Below, piece after piece: positions 7,492 through 12,828 of a DNA stretch of 23,533 bases. Position numbers and translations under genes: made by a program. The notes beneath the pieces were generated by a model, which saw nothing but the letters and a program-made list of their open reading frames with translations, was not told the origin of the DNA and did no database searches. Each line of letters opens with the position of its first letter. Within the stretch, counting starts at the first letter, position 1. The stretch comes from Verrucomicrobiota bacterium (GTDB lineage: Bacteria > Verrucomicrobiota > Verrucomicrobiia > Limisphaerales > AV2): positions 1 to 23,533 of the forward strand of contig QHOP01000182.1 of NCBI GenBank assembly GCA_003219345.1, given 5' to 3'.

Positions 7492-8799
7492 TCAGTCATT
7501 GTCACTGACAGGCAGCATGCCTGTCCCACTGGGCCGGCCACAGCCGCTGGCACACGGCACCTGCGGCAAGACAACCTGCCGCAAGTTCATCTCAAGAAGC
7601 CGCGTTCGCCGTTGCTCGAAGCATTCTGCGCAATTCCCAAATTGCTCCAGGTCCCACAAATCGGCAAAAACGCGTCCATGGTTTAGACTGACGCCGTAAT
7701 CCAGCGCGGCTTCGAGCGTCGCCAGTTTCGGTGGTGAGAATTCTCCGTTCACTGCCAGCGTTTCGAGCGCGCCATTGCCGAAACGAGTTGGAATGAGCGA
7801 GACCACCGTTGCACCGCAATCGAACGCAAAATCAATCGAGCGTCTGGCCCAGAGCAATGCTTCGGCTTCATCGAGGAACGGCGGCTTGACTAAAATGAAC
7901 ACGCGCAGCGCGATGCCATTTTCGCGAAGAAATTCTGCGGCGCGACGGAACTGATCGAGCGTCATCCGTTTGTTCAGTTTCTCCAACACTTGTGGATGCG
8001 CCGTTTCCAGGCCCATCGCCACTTCCAATTTTGTTGTAGCGGCGTGGCTGTGGCCGCCGTCGCTGGCATCCATGCGGCGGAGCGGCCCTCGACACGCTGA
8101 CAGCGGGGAATCGGCTGGGTCTGGCTCTCCCTCTCCCCGGGGAGAGGGCCGGGGTGAGGGCGAGCGTTTCCTTAAGCTCATTTTCGGAGCCGGCGGCGGA
8201 TTCGCCGCGCAGGCCTCGGTTGCGTTGAGCCAATCGCGAAATCTCAACGCCGATTCACCAATGAGCGCCGGATGACACTCGACAATGACGCGATCAAACG
8301 CAGCAACGCGTTGGGCAATCGCTTCGTGTTCTTGCGGCGGGACGGCGCGCGGGTCGAAGAAGCTGCCGCTGTTGTACAGTTTGATTTGGCGTAGTGCAGG
8401 CATCCTTGCCTGCGCGTCTGGCGAGAGTCGTTGCTCGCGGTTGGAACCGGCGACACGGATGTCGCCGGGACTTGCAGGCTGGAAGCCTGCGCTATGCTGA
8501 TTCGACAATTCTGCCAGAGCATAATCAATTTGTGCCGGAATCGCGCCAGACGGCACTGTTTCCGTCAGGGTGCTCTTCCACAAATCACACATCACGCAGC
8601 GCCACGGGCATTCGCGGTTGGTCAGAAAAATCGTCGCCACGGAAACAATCTCACCCGACTCGGCGCGCTCTTCCTCGACGAGGAAGGCATGGGGTTTGAA
8701 CGGGTCGAGTTGGTTCCGCGCACCGCGCCGCGCGAGAATCCAACGGTCGCGTTCAGTGGCGTGTTCCGGGTAAATACTCATGCTGGCAGCCGGCGACAT
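7492..8799 (-). CDS. Radical SAM protein with in-frame repeat insertions
   Basis: A 435-residue radical SAM enzyme. The [4Fe-4S]-binding cysteines are C64, C68 and C71 in RECPWRCVMC (CX3CX2C). Conserved downstream blocks are KLYNSGSFFDPRA (140-152), IVECHPALI (172-180), EVAMGLETAHP (259-269), LNKRMTLDQF (275-284) and FILVKPPFLDE (301-311). It resembles the RaSEA/TIGR01210-like group; the reaction is unknown. Two low-complexity stretches, about 101-137 and 193-256, break the conserved core and are encoded by palindromic repeats; the extreme C terminus is also repeat-derived. Both ATG 8799 and ATG 8781 (residue 7) are possible starts. It lies 28 bases before the halogenase-like gene, probably co-transcribed. 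Confidence 0.85.
   Translation of the reverse strand: MSPAASMSIYPEHATERDRWILARRGARNQLDPFKPHAFLVEEERAESGEIVSVATIFLTNRECPWRCVMCDLWKSTLTETVPSGAIPAQIDYALAELSNQHSAGFQPASPGDIRVAGSNREQRLSPDAQARMPALRQIKLYNSGSFFDPRAVPPQEHEAIAQRVAAFDRVIVECHPALIGESALRFRDWLNATEACAANPPPAPKMSLRKRSPSPRPSPRGEGEPDPADSPLSACRGPLRRMDASDGGHSHAATTKLEVAMGLETAHPQVLEKLNKRMTLDQFRRAAEFLRENGIALRVFILVKPPFLDEAEALLWARRSIDFAFDCGATVVSLIPTRFGNGALETLAVNGEFSPPKLATLEAALDYGVSLNHGRVFADLWDLEQFGNCAECFEQRRTRLLEMNLRQVVLPQVPCASGCGRPSGTGMLPVSDND
7507..7525. repeat. Short hairpin repeat at the end of the radical SAM gene
   Basis: GACAGGCA (7507-7514) and TGCCTGTC (7518-7525) form an eight-base-pair stem with a three-base loop. It lies inside the coding sequence and supplies the residues GTGMLPVSD just before the stop. 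A second, partly overlapping inverted repeat, GTCAGT/ACTGAC, spans 7491-7509. Confidence 0.5.
8129..8167. repeat. Palindromic GGGAGAGGG repeat inside radical SAM gene
   Basis: CCCTCTCCCCGGGGAGAGGG (8129-8148) is a perfect 20-base palindrome, followed by CCGGGGTGAGGGCGAG. The GAGAGGGCCGGGGTGAGGGCGAG core recurs, reverse-complemented, inside the asparagine-synthetase-like gene at 13697-13720. In the gene's frame it encodes a Ser/Pro/Arg/Gly-rich stretch (SPSPRPSPRGEGE). Confidence 0.85.
8391..8495. repeat. 105-bp triple-hairpin element inside radical SAM gene
   Basis: The 105-base segment has imperfect terminal inverted repeats (GTAGTGCAGGC at one end; the other end reads ATAGCGCAGGC on the opposite strand) and three hairpins. 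These are GCAGGCA/TGCCTGC (8396-8413), CCGGCGACA/TGTCGCCGG with a four-base loop (8447-8468) and GCAGGCT/AGCCTGC (8474-8490). Its length is 35 codons exactly, so it keeps the reading frame. Confidence 0.8.
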
Positions 8800-8968
8800 T
8801 CGACGTAAAGTTCTACGCCAGGCCGGTGGATTTGCAATGCTCGCCGTGGAGGCGTTCCACTCCGCTGGTCATTTCATCAAAGTACCGGGCAATCAAAGAA
8901 TTTTTGCAGGATTTGGCGGCGGCTGACGTGTTCCTGATTGGAATCGGTCAATTAATGACAAATCAGCT
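8800..8968. other. Divergent intergenic region
   Basis: 169 bases separate the radical SAM gene (minus) from the secreted STN-like gene (plus). It must hold promoters for both directions. I see no convincing -35/-10 pair, operator palindrome or terminator in it. Confidence 0.4.
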
Positions 8969-9676
8969 ATGAAAAAAATCATCATAACACTTTTGAGTGC
9001 GGGGCTATTACCGACCCCAGCAGTGCTTGGCCAGCCAGCGCAGCAACGGCATGTACCCACACAGGCTATCATCGGGAATCCGCTGCCGCAGGACCAAAAC
9101 CTGGTCCAATTCGATTTGAACTTCCCCGGTGGCACGCCTCGACAGCTCGTCGAGGCGATTGAAAAGGCGTCGGGCAAGCCGCTCAACGCGGTTATTCCAG
9201 ACGAAGATGCTGATTTGCATCTACCTCCGCTAAAGATGCGAGCGGTGAATGTGGCGGAATTGTTCGCAGCTTTGTCGCAGGCAAGCTCGAAGCAGATCAA
9301 CGTTTCGGGCGGGACCTACAATTCCAGTTACAGTTTTCAAACGGCTAGCGAAATAAATGATAACTCGGTTTGGTGGTTCCAGCATTTCAAGCCTGCGATA
9401 ACTCAACCGGAATGCCGCTTCTATCAACTCGCTCCCTACCTCGAGACTTATAAAGTCGAGGACATCACCACGGCAATTCAGACCGGCTGGAAGATGCTCG
9501 GCGAAAAGAATCCGCCCACGATCAGTTTTCACAAAGACACAAAGCTGTTGATCGCCGTTGGCGAAGAGAGCAAATTGCGAATGATTGATTCCGTCCTCCA
9601 ACAATTGGCCCAGGGAAAGCCGCAACCTCAGCGCGAGTCGTCCGGCACAAAAAGCGCCGAGCCTGCGAAGAAGTGA
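8969..9676 (+). CDS. Secreted protein with secretin/TonB short N-terminal (STN)-like domain
   Basis: A 235-residue exported protein: a lysine-rich N terminus, a hydrophobic h-region and a probable cleavage site near residues 21-22 (VLGQ). Residues about 45-106 (FDLNFPGGTPRQLVEAIEKA, then LKMRAVNVAELFAALSQAS) have the alternating strand-helix-strand look of an STN domain. Residues about 156-220 end in LIAVGEESKLRMIDSVLQQL, like the repeated N-domains of secretins. There is no secretin pore or TonB-dependent barrel, so it is a stand-alone periplasmic domain protein. It lies 121 bases upstream of an ECF sigma factor on the same strand. A sensory role is inferred. The domain call is by pattern, not by search. 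Confidence 0.72.
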   Translation: MKKIIITLLSAGLLPTPAVLGQPAQQRHVPTQAIIGNPLPQDQNLVQFDLNFPGGTPRQLVEAIEKASGKPLNAVIPDEDADLHLPPLKMRAVNVAELFAALSQASSKQINVSGGTYNSSYSFQTASEINDNSVWWFQHFKPAITQPECRFYQLAPYLETYKVEDITTAIQTGWKMLGEKNPPTISFHKDTKLLIAVGEESKLRMIDSVLQQLAQGKPQPQRESSGTKSAEPAKK

Positions 9677-9797
9677 CGGCCCGTCGCGCAGCACGACCGT
9701 TTGGATTCCGCCTTTGCCATCGTCACGCCATGTCCGATCAGCAAACCCACGATGTCAGCGGAGCCCCAGCCGTCGATTGACATAAGACGCCTATCGC

Positions 9798-10286
9798 ATG
9801 TTCCACGAACTCTACTTTCACCGGTTCCTCCGCTACCCGCTGGTGGTGATGGGCGGTCGCGAGGAAGCCGCGCGCGAAGCGCTGCAACTCTCGCTGCTGC
9901 GCGTGGTCCGCCACATCCGCAAGTTCGATTCGGAGGAAGCGTTCTGGAGCTGGCTCACGGTTCTGGCGCGCAGCGCGGTCGTGGACGAGGAACGCAGGCG
10001 CCATCGTTACCTCGCGTTTCTCGACCGGTTCTTTCAGTGGGAGAAGGTCGAGGCCGTGGCGGACTCGGATGCGGAGGCGCGGTTACAGGAATTGTTGGCC
10101 GCGAATCTGGACGTTTTGCCATGGGACGAACGCGAGCTGGTTAATCGAAAATATTTCGCGCGCGAGTCGGTAAAGGAAATCGCCGCGGACACGGGCGCGA
10201 CCGAGAAGGCCATCGAATCACAACTGGTCCGCATCCGACGAAAACTGAAACAATGTATTCTCGCCCAGTTGAAGGATGAAACTTGA
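9798..10286 (+). CDS. ECF-type RNA polymerase sigma factor, short N terminus
   Basis: A 162-residue sigma factor. Region 2 is recognisable from REEAAREALQLSLLRVVRHI (21-40) and WSWLTVLARSAVVDEERR (50-67), and region 4 from LPWDERELVNRKYFARESVKEIAADTGATEKAIESQLVRIRRKL (107-150). The N terminus is short: region 2 normally begins 15-25 residues earlier. In this frame a TAA lies only four codons upstream of the ATG, with DAYR readable in between, so part of the N terminus may be lost or out of frame. No clear ribosome binding site is seen. The anti-sigma-like membrane protein gene follows after a repeat element. Confidence 0.8.
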   Translation: MFHELYFHRFLRYPLVVMGGREEAAREALQLSLLRVVRHIRKFDSEEAFWSWLTVLARSAVVDEERRRHRYLAFLDRFFQWEKVEAVADSDAEARLQELLAANLDVLPWDERELVNRKYFARESVKEIAADTGATEKAIESQLVRIRRKLKQCILAQLKDET

Positions 10287-10345
10287 GTCACGAAGTCACG
10301 ACTCCGGCAAAGCCGGTGGATTCCCAGCAAGACCATGAAAAAAAA

Positions 10346-10470
10346 TAAACCACGGATGAACACCGATGAACATGGATTTCCAGAGAGTGGAGCGACAGCC
10401 GTGTTCACGGAAGCGCACGGCGCCGTCAGTATCTCTTTTATCCGTGTTTATCCGTGTCCATCCTTGGTTA
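10346..10470. repeat. Inverted repeat with GGATGAACACCGATGAAC-type arms
   Basis: The left arm (10346-10377) repeats a GGATGAACAC/GATGAACA motif. The right arm (10438-10470) reads TATCCGTGTTTATCCGTGTCCATCC, its imperfect reverse complement, both ends being flanked by TAA/TTA. About 60 bases lie between. This type of GGATGAACACGGATGAACACGG repeat is common in intergenic DNA of Verrucomicrobiota and Planctomycetota (general knowledge). It fills most of the gap between the sigma factor and the anti-sigma-like gene. Confidence 0.7.
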
Positions 10471-10485
10471 ACTTTCTTGTTGTCA

Positions 10486-10980
10486 ATGAAAACTGAGTCA
10501 GAACATCGCCTTCTGCTCGACGATGTGCTGGCCGAAGCCGCGCCGGCGGATTTCGAGCGCGCGTTGCTGGACGGCACGTTGCGCGCCGTGCGGCGTCGGC
10601 GCCAGAGGCAGCATTGGAGACGCGGACTCACCGTTGTCGGAGTTTTTGCGGCGATTGCGCTTGTTGTCTGGCGCACGCTGTTGCCGGGGACGCCGGTCAA
10701 AGTGATTCGGCCTGCGCTGCGCATGGTGAGTTCGCGACCGTTGCCGCCATCCATGATTGTCACGACAACACCCGGCAGCGTAGCCGTCGTCGCCTCGTCG
10801 CCGAAGAAGTTTGTGCTGGTCGAAACCGGTTCGATCATGGACCCGTTCAAGGAGATCGACGACGAGCAGTTACTCGCGCTGACAGGAGGACGACCGGCGG
10901 CCCTGGTGCGACAAGGCCCGCATCAGGCAGAGCTGCTCTTTCTGAACCCGGAGGACACCAACGGGTTTCCTGTGCAGTAG
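10486..10980 (+). CDS. Single-pass membrane protein, putative anti-sigma or sigma-linked regulator
   Basis: A 164-residue protein: an acidic N-terminal part (EHRLLLDDVLAEAAPADFERALLDGT begins near residue 6), an arginine-rich stretch (36-46), one transmembrane helix (about 47-66) and an extracytoplasmic tail of about 100 residues ending in LLFLNPEDTNGFPVQ. The order sigma factor then N-in membrane protein fits an anti-sigma factor, but no known anti-sigma domain can be named. The start is ATG 10486; the frame extends upstream to 10366, but only through the repeat element, which gives unlikely protein. Its link to the sigma factor is by position only. Confidence 0.75.
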   Translation: MKTESEHRLLLDDVLAEAAPADFERALLDGTLRAVRRRRQRQHWRRGLTVVGVFAAIALVVWRTLLPGTPVKVIRPALRMVSSRPLPPSMIVTTTPGSVAVVASSPKKFVLVETGSIMDPFKEIDDEQLLALTGGRPAALVRQGPHQAELLFLNPEDTNGFPVQ

Positions 10981-11166
10981 GCGAACGGGGGCCATTCCAC
11001 TTGATCCGGACAGCATTTTTGAAATAGCGCTAACCCGTTTCATTTCAACCCGCCGGGCAATTTTCACGGAAAAAGCGTGAAATTCACGCCTCGGCCCGCG
11101 CCCGGCAAAACAGCCCGAATTTCCTGTCCGGTCTTCACTTTCGCGGGTGCTATAGAGTGAGCAGAC
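10981..11166. other. Intergenic region upstream of the fused sigma factor gene
   Basis: 186 bases with GC-rich inverted motifs, for example TTTCACG...CGTGAAA (11059-11083) and CGGGC...GCCCG pairs. No open frame of note. The TTTCACGGAAAAAGCGTGAAA segment forms a perfect 7-bp stem with a 7-base loop and could be an operator or a short terminator for the gene upstream, though no T run follows it. Confidence 0.4.
11151..11156 (+). promoter_or_regulatory. Possible -10 element for the fused sigma gene
   Basis: TATAGA lies 10 bases before the GTG start of the fused sigma factor. Transcription from it would give an almost leaderless mRNA. No good -35 hexamer stands at the usual distance (CCGGTC at 17 bases), so an alternative-sigma promoter is possible. 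Weak evidence. Confidence 0.25.
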
Positions 11167-12786
11167 GTGAACGACGACCTTCAATTGTTGCGCCGCTACG
11201 CCGAAGAAGGTTCTGAATGTGCCTTCAGCGAACTCGTGGCACGGCATATCGACTTGGTTTATACCGCAGCGTTGCGGCAGGTGGCTGGCGACGCGCACCT
11301 CGCGCAAGACGTAACGCAAACGGTTTTCGCCGATTTCGCCCGGAAAGCCCGCGCGCTGTCCGGCCGTGTTGTGCTGACCGGCTGGCTATTCCAAGCCACG
11401 CGCTATGCCGCGGCCAAGGCCGTGCGCGCGGAGCGTCGTCGGCTGAACCGGGAACGGGAGGCTGTCGTTATGCAAGAACCCTCGACTGGAACCGACGCGA
11501 ATTGGGAGCAACTCAGTCCGGTGCTCGACGAGGCCGTGGCCCGCCTCGGCGCCAAGGACCGCGACGCCGTTTTGCTTCGTTACTTTGAGCGGAAAGAACT
11601 GCGCGCGGTCGGGGATGCGCTGGGCACGAGCGAAGAGGCCGCGCGCAAGCGAGTGACGCGCGCATTGGAAAGGCTGCGGCGCTATCTCACAGGTCGCGGC
11701 GTGACGTTGTCAGCGGCGACGCTGGCCAGCGCCCTGACCGGAAGCGCGGTACAGGCGGCTCCGGCGGCGCTCGTGGGCACAATTTCGACCGCCGTTTTCG
11801 CCGGTGCCGCCGCGACGGCGGCCGGTTCAACCTTCAACCTCCTGAACCTTATGAGCATGACGAAATTCAAAGCAGGGCTCCTCAGCGCCGCCGTCGTTGT
11901 CGGAGCCGGAACTCCGGCGGTAGTACAACAACGATCTCTCTCCCGGCTGCGCGCGGAAAACCAACAACTTCGAGAGCAATGGCATCGGCTTGAACCGTTC
12001 CGCGAGGGCAACCAGCAACTCGCCGGTCTTCGGGTTGACGTTGACGAGCTGGAGCGGCTGCGCAAAGAGGTCACTGAACTGCATCGACTCCGCGCGGAAG
12101 TGGCGCGGTTACGGCGCGAGAAGGAAGAGGCCGCGCGGCTCCAGGCAGAAAACACGCGGTCGAATGAGCACACTAAGACGCTTGGCGCTCACCAACCGCA
12201 AACTGAAGCGGCCTTGAAGAACGCTTGTGAGACCAATTTGCGAATGCTCGAAGGAGCAAAAGATCAGTGGGCGCTTGAGAACAGGCGGGGGACCGGATCA
12301 GAGGTGAAGGGTGAGGAGATCTCTCCGTACTTGAAGGGTGGATTTGAAGATATTCGATGTCCGTCAGGTGGCCAGTACACGATCGCTAGAATCGGCGAGC
12401 CATCGAGCTGTAGTATCCATGGGGCGCTCCACAGCTCGCTCACGCCCGAAGAACTGGCTGCTATCCAACAACACTTCAACGACCGACTTAAGGTGCTTCC
12501 TCTCATTCAATTCCAGGATGCGCCGCTGCATGATGTCATCCACACCCTAGCGCGCCAAGCGAACCTCAACCTTGTGTTCGATCCCGAAGTCGCGCCGCGC
12601 TTGGGCACCTTGGACAGTTCGTTGACGTTGACCATCCGGTTGGAGAACCTCACCGCCGAAGAGGCGTTGAAGGCTATTCTGAGCACCAACAATCTCCGCC
12701 TGGTGGAAACGCCGGGGCCAACGTGGAAGCGGGGCGAAGATATAGGTCAATGGGCCGGCGATGTCGTCGGCATTACCAGAAAATAA
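11167..12786 (+). CDS. ECF sigma factor fused to membrane, coiled-coil, pilin-like and STN-like domains
   Basis: A 539-residue fusion with a GTG start. Residues 1-175 are a full ECF sigma factor: region 2 with DAHLAQDVTQTVFADFARKA (42-61) and region 4 with LRAVGDALGTSEEAARKRVTRALERL (145-170). An Ala-rich hydrophobic stretch (181-225) and a clearer transmembrane helix (about 235-252) follow, then a leucine/arginine/glutamate heptad coiled coil (about 255-330). Residues about 352-418 look like the C-terminal half of a type II secretion/type IV pilin-like protein (LEGAKDQWALEN, then CPSGGQYTIARIGEPSSCSIHG). Residues 443-513 resemble an STN domain (IQFQDAPLHDVIHTLARQAN, LTIRLENLTAEEALKAIL). Whether the sensor part is outside depends on one or two membrane passes. 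Confidence 0.88.
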   Translation: MNDDLQLLRRYAEEGSECAFSELVARHIDLVYTAALRQVAGDAHLAQDVTQTVFADFARKARALSGRVVLTGWLFQATRYAAAKAVRAERRRLNREREAVVMQEPSTGTDANWEQLSPVLDEAVARLGAKDRDAVLLRYFERKELRAVGDALGTSEEAARKRVTRALERLRRYLTGRGVTLSAATLASALTGSAVQAAPAALVGTISTAVFAGAAATAAGSTFNLLNLMSMTKFKAGLLSAAVVVGAGTPAVVQQRSLSRLRAENQQLREQWHRLEPFREGNQQLAGLRVDVDELERLRKEVTELHRLRAEVARLRREKEEAARLQAENTRSNEHTKTLGAHQPQTEAALKNACETNLRMLEGAKDQWALENRRGTGSEVKGEEISPYLKGGFEDIRCPSGGQYTIARIGEPSSCSIHGALHSSLTPEELAAIQQHFNDRLKVLPLIQFQDAPLHDVIHTLARQANLNLVFDPEVAPRLGTLDSSLTLTIRLENLTAEEALKAILSTNNLRLVETPGPTWKRGEDIGQWAGDVVGITRK

Positions 12787-12828
12787 TTCTGCTTAATTCC
12801 GGGATTGTTCCGAGTCGATGATGGAGGC

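Noticed and set aside
8121..8167. CRISPR repeat or intrinsic terminator at the GC palindrome
   Set aside because: No regular spacers and no T run; it is in an open coding frame and matches a dispersed palindrome family.
9777..9782. TTGACA as a -35 box before the 9798 sigma gene
   Set aside because: No -10-like hexamer at 16-18 bases, and the expected position falls inside the coding start.
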